Shown here: in pieces, positions 1 through 7,121 of the stretch
Numbering within the stretch: position 1 is the stretch's first letter
Layout: each line of letters starts with the position of its first letter
Assembly: GCA_900768635.1 (NCBI GenBank)
Contig: CAAGDP010000019.1
Coordinates: 1 to 12,547 of the forward strand
Length of the DNA stretch: 12,547 nt
Direction of reading: 5' to 3'
DNA from: Enterobacterales bacterium
GTDB taxonomy: Bacteria > Pseudomonadota > Gammaproteobacteria > Enterobacterales > Succinivibrionaceae
Made by a program: the position numbers and the translations under genes
Notes under the pieces: model-generated
The model's input: the letters and a program-made list of their open reading frames with translations, nothing else
What the model was told of the DNA's origin: nothing
Database searches by the model: none

Positions 1-4
1 ATGT

Positions 5-1126
5 TTAATTGACAATACTAAATTTTGATTTGTCGATTTGTTGTGCAAATTCTGTAAACTTATGTTGAACTAATTTAGGTACATCATATATTTTCATTGC
101 AGACAAACCAGAGATAGTTAGAGCAGCATAAGCTGTACCTGAAGACATCCTATTTTTATACTCATCAATTAAACATTCTAGCAAATACTTCATATATACT
201 GATTCAAACTTATCTGAATGTTTTATTCTTAGGAGATTTCCATCTTTAAAATAGAATTCTTGTTTTCCATCAACAACCCAAATAGTACCAATAGTTCCAA
301 CAGCAGAGATTAACAGATCATCTTTTTGTGGAACTCCATACAGATTTTTAATCTCTAAATATCTTTCACGTGAAATATAAAGTTCTGTGGATATGCTATT
401 TCCTTTAGATAGTTCTACAATTTCTTTCGTTCTGTAAAAAGGAATACCTTCAGACACATATTCTTTTTCAAAAATTCTTTTGCTTGACCCAACTTCTGTT
501 AGTGAGCCCAATTCAACAATCGGCCAATTTCTTGAGTTAGTAATAGGATCTCCAAACATCTCTACAAATCGGGCTTTAACAAGATTATCAAAATAACTAA
601 CTTCCTTTGTTCTGTTTTCAATAATTGATGAAAGCAAATCCAATTTTTTAATTATTTTTTCTTGCTCAATTTTGGTATGGATATCAATTTCTATATTTCC
701 AAGGTTTTTTCTACTTATTCGTTTTCGTGTAGTTCCGGTAACATTATTAAACAATTTTTTATAATAAGCTTTTGACTGCATATAATAACAGAGATACTCC
801 TTAAGAATTAAATCTGTTTTTGTCCTACATATTGTGCAATCAACAGCTGTTATCATTTTTTCATTTGATTGAGGAACAATACATGCTCTTCCTATAGGAT
901 CAGGTAACCGCGAAACTAAAATATCACCAGGAAAAACTTCTGTACACTTTAAACACTTAAAAGTTTCTTCTGAAATATATTTAGCTTTGTTTGCTTTATC
1001 CAAATATTTACCAATACCTATATTACCAGTCTGAATCAATCTAATTCCTTCATCAGACTGGTCTTTGCTTTCAATCCAATCTCCGTCAGTAAATACATCA
1101 CAAAGATCTGATAACTTTTTCGACAT
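5..1126 (-). CDS. hsdS: Type I restriction-modification specificity subunit HsdS, C-terminally short
   Basis: DNA-recognition subunit of a Type I restriction-modification enzyme; with HsdM it forms the methyltransferase that marks a bipartite site. The 373 residues show the usual layout. Target-recognition domain 1 spans about 1-150, with the widespread segment starting GDWIESKDQSDEGIRLIQTG at residue 15 and a PGDILVSR strand at 66-73. A central helical conserved region spans about 152-195 and ends in ARFVEMFGDP. Recognition domain 2 spans about 200-350 (DDLLISAVGTIG at 269-280). The distal helix begins at FTEFAQQIDKSKF, but the protein stops seven residues later, where relatives usually continue for some 25-30 more. 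The start ATG follows a GGGA/AAGG purine run. The gene begins 18 bp after hsdM and is visibly more A+T-rich than the housekeeping genes to the right, consistent with transfer. Family call is sure; the target sequence cannot be read from it. Confidence 0.93.
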   Translation of the reverse strand: MSKKLSDLCDVFTDGDWIESKDQSDEGIRLIQTGNIGIGKYLDKANKAKYISEETFKCLKCTEVFPGDILVSRLPDPIGRACIVPQSNEKMITAVDCTICRTKTDLILKEYLCYYMQSKAYYKKLFNNVTGTTRKRISRKNLGNIEIDIHTKIEQEKIIKKLDLLSSIIENRTKEVSYFDNLVKARFVEMFGDPITNSRNWPIVELGSLTEVGSSKRIFEKEYVSEGIPFYRTKEIVELSKGNSISTELYISRERYLEIKNLYGVPQKDDLLISAVGTIGTIWVVDGKQEFYFKDGNLLRIKHSDKFESVYMKYLLECLIDEYKNRMSSGTAYAALTISGLSAMKIYDVPKLVQHKFTEFAQQIDKSKFSIVN

Positions 1127-1144
1127 CCTTTATCCCTACAAATC

Positions 1145-2659
1145 TTAATTTAGAGCACCTTTATCCCTCAGAAGAGTTCTAAGCTCTTTTGTTTCCTTCT
1201 CAATTTCAGCATTAAGCCGGTCCAACTCATCCAAGATTTCCTCAGTTGGTGGATATTCAACAGCTACATACTCGGTCTTCTTATACTTATTAATTGATAA
1301 GTCATAATCATTAGATCGAATTTCATCAACAGGGACAAGAAAACTTTTCTCCGTTCTCTTCCGTTCTTTTTCTGAATCAAGATTATTGAAGCGTTCAATT
1401 ATGTCAGGAATATCATTCTCACTTACAGGGCTTCTCTTATCATCAAGGCTGAATCCATCAGCTTTCATGTCATAAAACCAAACATTATCAGTTCCGCCAG
1501 AGTTTGTTTTGGTGAACACTACTACAGCTGTTGAAACTCCTGCATATGGCTTAAAAACACCTGAAGGCATAGATATCACAGCTACCAATTGCTGATTATC
1601 TACTAATTCTTTTCTCAATGCTTTGTGAGCTGAACTACTACCAAACAAAACACCATCAGGAACAATGGAAGCACATCTACCACCCACATTTAACATCTTT
1701 ATAAAAAGAGACATAAACAGAAGTTCGGTCTTCTTAGTCTTACACAAAGCCAGCAAATCCTTACTTATCTCTTCTTGAAATACGTTACCTTTAAATGGAG
1801 GATTGGCCATTATCAGTGAATACTTATCTCTTTCATCATTGTCTCCTGAAAGGGAATCCTGATATTTAATATGCGGATCTTCAACACCATGAAGCATCAT
1901 ATTCATGGCACCGATACGAAGCATTGATTGATCAGTATCAAAACCGGAAAACATCTCCTTTTTAAAATATTTCAGTTTTTGATTGTTCATCAATTCCTTT
2001 TTATGTCGCCCTGCAACATATGATGCACTTGAAAGCAGAAACCCTGCACTCCCCATAGCAGGATCTAAAATTAGATCATCAAGTGTTGGCTTCATTAAAT
2101 TGACAATCATATTAATGATGTGACGAGGTGTCCTGAATTGCCCGTTCTCACCGGCAGCTGCAATTTTACCTAACAGGTACTCATAGATATCACCCATAAT
2201 ATCTTTATTGTTCATATCCATCGAATCGATGTCATCAACAACTTTAGCCAAAACCTTTGCAGTAGGAATTAAGAAAACAGTATCTTTCATGTATCTGCTG
2301 AAAGCAGTATCTTTTCCTTCACCAATTGTTTTAATAAACGGGAATACATAGGTTTGAATGTTGGTGAACATCTGTTCAGGTTCTAATTGATGAAAATAAC
2401 TCCATCTTAAATTTTTGTATTCTGTCTCAACCCTCGGATTCTCACTTATAACACAGACACCATCTTTAAAAACCTTATTATTCAAAGGAACGCCTAGACT
2501 ATTTGCCGTTCCCTCTGCTTTTAATTGATTATCATCCAAGAGTTTCATAAACATCAGATAAGTGATCTGCTCAAGGACGGTAATAGGACTTGTTACCCCA
2601 CCTGTCCAGATTGTATCCCAAATTGCATCAACCTTGTTTTTCATCTCCCCAGTGATCAT
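1145..2659 (-). CDS. hsdM: Type I restriction-modification methyltransferase subunit HsdM
   Basis: SAM-dependent N6-adenine DNA methyltransferase subunit; two copies with one HsdS form the modification enzyme, and HsdR would add cleavage. The 504 residues have the helical HsdM_N domain (about 8-150) followed by the N6_Mtase domain. GENGQFRTPRHI (170-181) is the typical entry segment, LDPAMGSAGF (198-207) is SAM motif I, and NPPF (286-289) is catalytic motif IV. VGGRCASIVPDGVLFG (325-340) and the LP-like segment ISMPSGVFKPYAGVST (362-377) complete the core, and 470-504 is a charged helical tail. All key residues are intact, so activity is expected. M1 is preferred over M6 because AGGA lies 10 bases before M1, whereas the GGGGAG before M6 abuts its ATG. 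hsdS follows after 18 bp, clearly as an operon. No hsdR is present in the window. Confidence 0.97.
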   Translation of the reverse strand: MITGEMKNKVDAIWDTIWTGGVTSPITVLEQITYLMFMKLLDDNQLKAEGTANSLGVPLNNKVFKDGVCVISENPRVETEYKNLRWSYFHQLEPEQMFTNIQTYVFPFIKTIGEGKDTAFSRYMKDTVFLIPTAKVLAKVVDDIDSMDMNNKDIMGDIYEYLLGKIAAAGENGQFRTPRHIINMIVNLMKPTLDDLILDPAMGSAGFLLSSASYVAGRHKKELMNNQKLKYFKKEMFSGFDTDQSMLRIGAMNMMLHGVEDPHIKYQDSLSGDNDERDKYSLIMANPPFKGNVFQEEISKDLLALCKTKKTELLFMSLFIKMLNVGGRCASIVPDGVLFGSSSAHKALRKELVDNQQLVAVISMPSGVFKPYAGVSTAVVVFTKTNSGGTDNVWFYDMKADGFSLDDKRSPVSENDIPDIIERFNNLDSEKERKRTEKSFLVPVDEIRSNDYDLSINKYKKTEYVAVEYPPTEEILDELDRLNAEIEKETKELRTLLRDKGALN

Positions 2660-2690
2660 AATTTTACATTCCTAGTTTCAAATAAATACA

Positions 2691-2696
2691 ATTATC
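2691..2696 (-). promoter_or_regulatory. candidate -10 element for hsdMS
   Basis: Read on the minus strand this is GATAAT (5 of 6 matches to TATAAT), ending 32 bases before the hsdM ATG. No convincing -35 sits 16-18 bp upstream. A separate hsdMS promoter is expected, because a terminator at 2813-2858 isolates it from the gene upstream. A tandem TTGTGAT pair lies just upstream on the same strand. Confidence 0.3.
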
Positions 2697-2812
2697 CAAA
2701 TATTAACACATCACAATATCACAATTTTTTGCATAGATCCTAATATTGCAACACAATGTAGAGTCAGTCTTTTCATAAAAATGCAGCCAATGCATAAGAT
2801 GTCACCAAACAT

Positions 2813-2858
2813 AAAAAAGAACACCTGATTATTCTTTCAAAGAACTACACAGGCGTTC
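2813..2858 (-). terminator. intrinsic terminator of the MTase-like/TRD gene
   Basis: On the minus strand the arms GAACGCCTG and CAGGTGTTC pair over 9 bp (one G-U). An inner stem TTCTT/AAGAA closes the loop, and a run of six T follows at once. It lies about 100 bases past the stop of the gene at 2958-4565, and the T-run is on the minus strand only. It therefore separates that gene's transcript from hsdMS. Confidence 0.8.
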
Positions 2859-2957
2859 ACCACAACACATAAGAGGCATTAAAACATTACTATTATTACT
2901 ACTAACTCATTAACATTTTATACACCATAACTATATACCTGACTGATCAAACTCCAT

Positions 2958-4565
2958 TTAAAATTGCTGGATATTCTGTAAAGTGTAATTCCACCGAGCC
3001 TCTGCATCCAAGATTGCCTTCTGGTAGATATTAAGTTCATCCAGATATATTTTGGCAATAGTATTCTGTTTTTCGATAGATGGCAGAGGGATTTCCAGTG
3101 CTCCCAGATCTTTGTAGCTGATCATCATAAAACCGATTCCCTGCTGTGTACCTTCCACTAACTTTCTGCCTATTGGACTATCAAGAAAGATTTTCAGATA
3201 CACACTGTTCAGTAACTTCTTATTAGGTCTTATCACTATCAGATTGGAAGAAGCGATACAGTTAAAAGACTGCTTATGGAACACACAGGTACGAATTACT
3301 GTTCCCCGGGCAGTGATAAGCAGATCTCCATCCTCAAGGGCATAAGTTGCAGCCTTGCGATCTTCCAAGGAAATTCTGTCTATTCCGCTATAATCAATAT
3401 CATAGTCTCCCAAATTGGAAATATTGACAACAGCGATATTTCCCTGAGGATCTTTATCCTTTATTGCCCGACCTCTGAATATTTCAGCTACACTTTGCAG
3501 ACTATCCTTTTTGGTAGCCGAATTCTGGAAAGTTACATAATCACTATCCTGTTTAGAAAAAATTCTATCCATATTCCAATTTCCCTGATTTTCAATATCT
3601 GAAAGTTTTACCGAAGTTTGTTCCCTGACACTCATAGATGAAATCTGCTCCCTTCTGTTTTTCCTTTCCCCTGCTGCATATCTCTTAATATCTATAGAAT
3701 CCTCTTTTGACGGCTGTCTATTCTCAATGTTTAACAGATAAGTCTTGATACAGGTACTGCTGAATGTTCCTTCCGGAAGCTCAGCCATCTCACGCAAAGT
3801 GAAATTTTCCTGAACATATTTCCTTAATACAGCTGTTCGGCCTGAAGCGAAGGAAATTCGTGCCGGTAATATTATTTCAAGTAAGCCGTTGCTTTGCATA
3901 TGATGAGTAAGATTTTCCAAAGCTACTAAATCAGTCTCCCTGCATATAAAGTTATTGCCATCCACCAGATCACGACTTCCGAATAACGGAGCTGCCAGGA
4001 TCAAATCAAATTTCTCACTTATAAAATCTCGGTGATAGATGCTGGCACTAACCACACTGACATTGTCACAACCATCACACAGCTTCAGAAGAACTTTCCT
4101 GAACAGATCATTTTGGGTGGTAAGACAAAATTTAATCTCAGGATTACCTTTTACAATCTTCAGCAGGGATGATGCAAACTTTTCAGCTTCAGCAATGAGT
4201 ACAGTTTTGCAATCCTTTCCCAGCTTTTCGCTCATAAGGTTTACCAAGGCAGCAGGCAAATCCGGCAGTTTCATCTCTTCCATAGTCATCTCCAACAATT
4301 CATCCCAATAAAATTCTCCGCTTTCTAAAGCAAGTCTGTAAAAATTACTGAATATATCCTCATTCGGGAAAGGGTTTGGAAGATTAACCTTATCTGCGCA
4401 TACCAGAAGATCTGAGTAGAGATCAGACATAGTTTTGTTTTCACTTCCTGAGGAATGCTTAACCTCCTGAGTAAGAAGCGCTGCAACTAAATATGACTCC
4501 GGCTTCATAAACCCTCTTAAAGCTCTGAGATATAACCAGCTGTTACTTTTATTTAAAGTGTTCAT
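2958..4565 (-). CDS. degenerate N6-methyltransferase-like domain fused to one HsdS-type recognition domain
   Basis: No named function is recognised. Residues 1-115 are helical. About 120-285 follow the N6_Mtase fold in order: a strand where SAM motif I should be reads VLIAEAEKFASSLL (122-135) with no DPxxGxG; FDLILAAPLFG (186-196) stands where FDLIxANPPFG is expected, so the catalytic Asn and second Pro are lost; GLLEIILPARISFASG (227-242) and ELPEGTFSSTCIKTYLL (262-278) match the late core. About 355-520 form a single target-recognition domain plus helix: LQSVAEIFRGR, EDGDLLITARGTVIR (411-425), GIGFMMISYKDLGALEIPLP (476-495), then EKQNTIAKIYLDEL. The protein thus looks like a catalytically dead M-S fusion that could still bind DNA. 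AGGAG sits 8 bases before the ATG. It has its own terminator and lies 298 bp upstream of hsdM. Three repeated operator-like elements precede it. Role in regulating or modulating the Type I system is inference. Confidence 0.85.
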   Translation of the reverse strand: MNTLNKSNSWLYLRALRGFMKPESYLVAALLTQEVKHSSGSENKTMSDLYSDLLVCADKVNLPNPFPNEDIFSNFYRLALESGEFYWDELLEMTMEEMKLPDLPAALVNLMSEKLGKDCKTVLIAEAEKFASSLLKIVKGNPEIKFCLTTQNDLFRKVLLKLCDGCDNVSVVSASIYHRDFISEKFDLILAAPLFGSRDLVDGNNFICRETDLVALENLTHHMQSNGLLEIILPARISFASGRTAVLRKYVQENFTLREMAELPEGTFSSTCIKTYLLNIENRQPSKEDSIDIKRYAAGERKNRREQISSMSVREQTSVKLSDIENQGNWNMDRIFSKQDSDYVTFQNSATKKDSLQSVAEIFRGRAIKDKDPQGNIAVVNISNLGDYDIDYSGIDRISLEDRKAATYALEDGDLLITARGTVIRTCVFHKQSFNCIASSNLIVIRPNKKLLNSVYLKIFLDSPIGRKLVEGTQQGIGFMMISYKDLGALEIPLPSIEKQNTIAKIYLDELNIYQKAILDAEARWNYTLQNIQQF

Positions 4566-4597
4566 AAGAATTTCTCCTAAATTAAAAATATTTAAAA

Positions 4598-4624
4598 ATT
4601 AAATTTTGGTACTTTAATACTTTT
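4598..4624. repeat. 27-bp operator-like repeat, copy R1
   Basis: ATTAAA, T, TTTGGTA, six bases, TACTTTT. It matches copy R2 at 23 of 27 positions. It lies 33 bp before the ATG of the MTase-like gene, where the -10 and transcription start would be expected. Confidence 0.6.
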
Positions 4625-4767
4625 GTAAAAAACTTCTACCCTCAAACTTTTCTGTTCCTCTCTAATTCAGAAAAACATCCAGTTCTGTTTCAAAACAGCC
4701 GATTAAGTAAAAAATCAATTAAGTATCTCCATATTCGGGTATATCAAAAATAATTTAATTACACAAA

Positions 4768-4794
4768 ACCAAAATTTGGTATTTTAATACTTTT
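4768..4794. repeat. 27-bp operator-like repeat, copy R2
   Basis: ACCAAA, A, TTTGGTA, six bases, TACTTTT. The left half is a perfect inverted repeat (ACCAAA/TTTGGT) around one base. It starts 170 bp from R1, in the same orientation. Confidence 0.6.
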
Positions 4795-4865
4795 TTGTTT
4801 TCGACTTTTATTCGGCTTTTGTTTTGTTTCTGAGAGAATAATATCAAAAGAAATTTTCTTTGTAA

Positions 4866-4892
4866 ACCAAATTTTGGTATTTTCGTACCAAA
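4866..4892. repeat. 27-bp operator-like repeat, copy R3 (most symmetrical)
   Basis: ACCAAA, T, TTTGGTA, TTTTCG, TACCAAA. The half-site TTTGGTA is inverted on both sides: ACCAAA one base to the left and TACCAAA six bases to the right. It matches R2 at 20 of 27 positions. Confidence 0.65.
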
Positions 4893-4931
4893 TATTTAAA
4901 AATTTGATTTTTTTCACAGTTATGTGTATTC

Positions 4932-4977
4932 ATCCAAATGAAACATCTTCATATGTATCCTTAACTGATGTTTGGAT
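4932..4977. repeat. bulged inverted repeat with alternative arms
   Basis: The right arm GATGTTTGGAT (4967-4977) can pair with ATCCAAA (4932-4938) plus CATC (4944-4947), leaving a 5-base bulge. Alternatively it can pair with AAACATC (4941-4947) alone. No T-run follows on either strand, so it is not a normal terminator. Confidence 0.4.
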
Positions 4978-5238
4978 AAAAAACAATGAACACACTCTTT
5001 ATTCTTTTATATAGACAATACCGCATGTATACCCTTAAGCCTGACAATCCTAACTATACAGCTTTATTATTAATAATAATGATATTTTATTGCAAGCTAC
5101 TTAATTAAATAACTAAAAACAAATAATTTATTAATTTTATTAAGTTTTTATTTACCAAAGTATCTCTACGATATAGAATAAAGCCTGTTAGCTGGCTAAT
5201 CTAACTGATTTATATGTCAGGTCAGCATTATTTTTAAC

Positions 5239-5318
5239 ATGGGTGCAGGTAATGTGCCTTCAGTAAGGAGATGATTCCAGCTCTGAACTTTCAGACTGAA
5301 CTTCAACATTATGGCTAA
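5239..5318 (+). promoter_or_regulatory. possible dapD leader: two tiny overlapping reading frames
   Basis: An 11-codon frame (MGAGNVPSVRR, 5239-5274) overlaps by ATGA with a 15-codon frame (MIPALNFQTELQHYG, 5271-5318), whose stop lies inside the first codons of dapD. The only good Shine-Dalgarno, AAGGAG (5265-5270), abuts the second ATG and is 40 bases from dapD. dapD itself has no clear ribosome-binding site, so coupling is conceivable. Zero spacing to the second ATG argues against it. Confidence 0.25.
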
Positions 5319-6144
5319 TATTCAATCTATTATCGAACAGGGGTTCGAACATATCGCCGATATTACCCCAGCTACAGTTTCTGTAGAACTGCGCAATGCA
5401 GTAGAAAGCGTCATTGATCAGCTGGATAAAGGCTTGGTAAGGGTTGCCGAAAAAATCGATGGGGAATGGGTTACCCACCAATGGATCAAAAAAGCGGTAT
5501 TACTGTACTTCAGAATAACTGAAAACCAGGTTATGGATGCGGGATTTACCAAATTCTACGACAAAATCCCGATGAAATTTGCTGAGTATTCTCCTGAAAG
5601 ATTTATGTCTGAAGGGATACGTGTAACACCACATGCAGTTGTTCGTCGCGGAGCATATGTCTCTAAAAATGCCGTTTTAATGCCATCATACGTTAATATC
5701 GGCGGTTATGTTGGTGAAGGAACTATGGTTGATACCTGGGTTACTGTGGGATCCTGTGCTCAAATCGGAAAAAATGTTCATCTTTCCGGAGGTGTTGGAA
5801 TTGGCGGTGTACTGGAGCCTCTTCAAGCTAACCCAACTATTATTGAAGATAACTGCTTTATAGGCGGACGTTGTGAAATCGCAGAAGGAGTTATTATCGG
5901 AGAAGGATCAGTAATATCTATGGGTACCTTTATCAGCCAGTCAACCAGGATCTTTGACAGGACTACTGGTGAAATCTTCTACGGCAGAGTTCCTCCGGGA
6001 TCAGTAGTTGTTTCCGGAAATCTTCCTTCCAAAACCGGAAACTGCAGTATGTATGCAGCTATTATTGTAAAGCATGTTGATGCCAGAACATTGTCAAAAG
6101 TAGGTATCAATTCTTTGTTACGTACTATTGAAGAAGAAAAGTAA
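5311..6144 (+). CDS. dapD: 2,3,4,5-tetrahydropyridine-2,6-dicarboxylate N-succinyltransferase
   Basis: Cytoplasmic trimeric enzyme of the succinylase branch of lysine/meso-diaminopimelate synthesis; it transfers succinyl from succinyl-CoA to tetrahydrodipicolinate. The 277 residues align end to end with the enterobacterial protein as I recall it (about 274). An alpha-helical N-terminal domain (1-100; RVAEKIDGEWVTHQWIKKAVLL at 44-65) precedes a left-handed beta-helix of hexapeptide repeats (about 105-240; MPSYVNIGGYVGEGTMVDTW, GSCAQIGKNVHLSGGVGIGG) and a C-terminal SGNLPSKTGN strand. Asp141 and Glu189, positions studied as active-site residues in this family, are present. The ATG at 5311 is fixed by N-terminal similarity (MANIQSIIEQGF) and by an in-frame TGA at 5284, despite a poor ribosome-binding site. 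It is a single-gene unit with a terminator 32 bp downstream. Confidence 0.98.
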   Translation: MANIQSIIEQGFEHIADITPATVSVELRNAVESVIDQLDKGLVRVAEKIDGEWVTHQWIKKAVLLYFRITENQVMDAGFTKFYDKIPMKFAEYSPERFMSEGIRVTPHAVVRRGAYVSKNAVLMPSYVNIGGYVGEGTMVDTWVTVGSCAQIGKNVHLSGGVGIGGVLEPLQANPTIIEDNCFIGGRCEIAEGVIIGEGSVISMGTFISQSTRIFDRTTGEIFYGRVPPGSVVVSGNLPSKTGNCSMYAAIIVKHVDARTLSKVGINSLLRTIEEEK

Positions 6145-6175
6145 CGATTTGCTTTAACCAATTCCTATATACTTG

Positions 6176-6200
6176 AAACCGGATCTGATCCGGTTTTTTT
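6176..6200 (+). terminator. intrinsic terminator of dapD
   Basis: AAACCGGA and TCCGGTTT form an 8-bp perfect stem around TCTGA, running into a T-run. It is 32 bp past the dapD stop. Confidence 0.9.
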
Positions 6201-6294
6201 ATCTTTCCTGCCGGATATTCCTACGTCTTACTAACTTCAGCGAATGAAAGCTCTTCAAAATAATTAGGCAAGAGGCTAAAGCTACTACTCCCTA

Positions 6295-6379
6295 ACTCCG
6301 AATGTTCAGAGCTGTATTACCGGTTCAAAACAAAGAGCTGCTCCTGACTGATAAATAAATCCGGTAGCAAATTCGGAGT
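6295..6379. repeat. nested inverted repeat, possible structured RNA
   Basis: The outer arms ACTCCGAAT (6295-6303) and ATTCGGAGT (6371-6379) are perfect 9-bp complements. The inner arms TACCGG (6318-6323) and CCGGTA (6361-6366) nest inside them. Either a structured transcript or a chance pairing; no terminator or clear promoter frames it. Confidence 0.35.
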
Positions 6380-6518
6380 GAATATTTCAGCAACCCTTGC
6401 CACATGATGCAGAATTAAGGACCTTCACCATATAGAAAAAGTACCGCCGGTCACACACACAAAAAAAACACGCTCTACTACAGGTTGCGGAATTAAATCT
6501 TAACTATACATCACACTT

Positions 6519-6563
6519 TTTACAAAATTTACCGGGCATTTACATGATAAACTTGTGTATGAT
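6519..6563 (+). promoter_or_regulatory. candidate promoter of the YhcH-family gene
   Basis: TTTACA (6519-6524), 18 bp, CATGAT (6543-6548); a second -10-like TATGAT lies at 6558-6563 with no proper -35. Some promoter is needed here because dapD is terminated upstream. The choice between the two is uncertain. Confidence 0.3.
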
Positions 6564-6595
6564 GTCTTTAATTAGTTTTTCAGGAGGTTGCGGTT

Positions 6596-7066
6596 ATGAT
6601 TGTTACCAATATTAACCAATTATCACAAATAAGTCCCAAACTGAGTGAACTGGTCAGTAAAGTTCAGGAACTGGACAACGAAACTAATGTAGGTAAATTG
6701 ACGATAGATGGAGATGATGTCTTTGTAACCATTTCAAATGAAAATCTTCAACCCAAAGAAGATCGCAGACTTGAAATTCATCGCCAATATGCAGACATTC
6801 AAATTGTTCTGAAAGGTACAGAACGATACGGATTCTTAATTGGTTCCTATGTTGGCGAATATGCTGACAACCGTCTGGAAAAAGATGATGTGGCATTTCT
6901 TGCTCTGGATCAAACATGTCAATACATCGATCTTACAGCCCGTGATCTAGTAGTATTCTTCCCTGGTACCGCCCATAAGCCTTTATGTAAAGCTCATGTA
7001 GGTACCAAAGTAAGAAAAGCAGTAATAAAAATTAAATCATCAAAACTCAGGGAGTACTTCAACTAA
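6596..7066 (+). CDS. YhcH/YjgK/YiaL family (DUF386) protein
   Basis: 156 residues, full length for the family (E. coli YiaL is about 155). The fold is a cupin-like beta sandwich with a metal site, cytoplasmic. The best-studied member, YhcH/NanQ, is a sialic-acid anomerase, and other members sit with sugar-uptake genes. The signature segments are clear: EIHRQYADIQIVLKGTE (60-76), with the Glu/His/Asp usually linked to the metal or sugar site, and FFPGTAHKP (121-129) with His127; KVRKAVIKIK (138-147) is the final strand. AGGAGG lies 8 bases before the ATG. No sugar operon surrounds it here. Its partner is the small gene 55 bp downstream, with no terminator between, so co-transcription is likely. 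The substrate cannot be assigned. Confidence 0.92.
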   Translation: MIVTNINQLSQISPKLSELVSKVQELDNETNVGKLTIDGDDVFVTISNENLQPKEDRRLEIHRQYADIQIVLKGTERYGFLIGSYVGEYADNRLEKDDVAFLALDQTCQYIDLTARDLVVFFPGTAHKPLCKAHVGTKVRKAVIKIKSSKLREYFN

Positions 7067-7121
7067 ACAGAAAAGCTTCCAAAACAAACAATAAAAATAA
7101 TTAAACGGAAGGAAAAATTAA

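Larger units (their letters stand above)
2660..2957. other. intergenic region between the MTase-like gene and hsdM
   Basis: 298 bp of A+T-rich sequence. It holds the minus-strand terminator at 2813-2858, a candidate hsdM -10 at 2691-2696, and the hsdM ribosome-binding site (AGGA, 10 bases before the ATG). I see no small gene on either strand. Confidence 0.6.
4566..5310. other. 745-bp A+T-rich intergenic region, divergent promoters
   Basis: Lies between the start of the MTase-like gene (minus) and dapD (plus). It contains the minus-strand ribosome-binding site AGGAG (4573-4577), three related 27-bp repeats (4598, 4768, 4866), a bulged inverted repeat (4932-4977), a 16-bp A/T palindrome (5064-5079) and, near dapD, a weak -10-like TATAGA (5172-5177). 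Two tiny overlapping open frames run into dapD (5239-5318). I see no gene of credible size. Confidence 0.6.
6201..6595. other. intergenic region between dapD and the YhcH-family gene
   Basis: 395 bp without a credible reading frame. It holds a nested inverted repeat (6295-6379) and, next to the downstream gene, promoter-like elements: TTTACA at 6519-6524 with CATGAT 18 bp on, and TATGAT at 6558-6563. AGGAGG (6582-6587) is the downstream gene's ribosome-binding site. Confidence 0.5.

Noticed and set aside
2642..2659. Alternative hsdM start at the sixth codon, preceded by GGGGAG
   Set aside because: The GGGGAG touches the ATG, whereas the first ATG has AGGA at a workable distance.
4685..4698. 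CTGTTT/AAACAG palindrome
   Set aside because: Isolated 6-bp arms in A+T-rich DNA, with no T-run and no second copy.
4910..4930. CRP-like CACA/TGTG symmetry
   Set aside because: The half-sites point the wrong way round (TCACA before TGTGT) and are too close together for a CRP site.
5064..5079. Perfect 16-bp A/T palindrome
   Set aside because: Low-complexity ATT/AAT repeats form such palindromes easily; nothing else supports a function.
5075..5093. Fur-box-like sequence upstream of dapD (12 of 19 matches)
   Set aside because: Matches are concentrated in one half and the region is almost pure A/T, so this level is expected by chance.
7076..7112. CTTCC able to pair with the ribosome-binding site GGAAG of the 7122-7535 gene
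   Set aside because: Only 5 bp with a 26-base loop; too weak to claim translational control.
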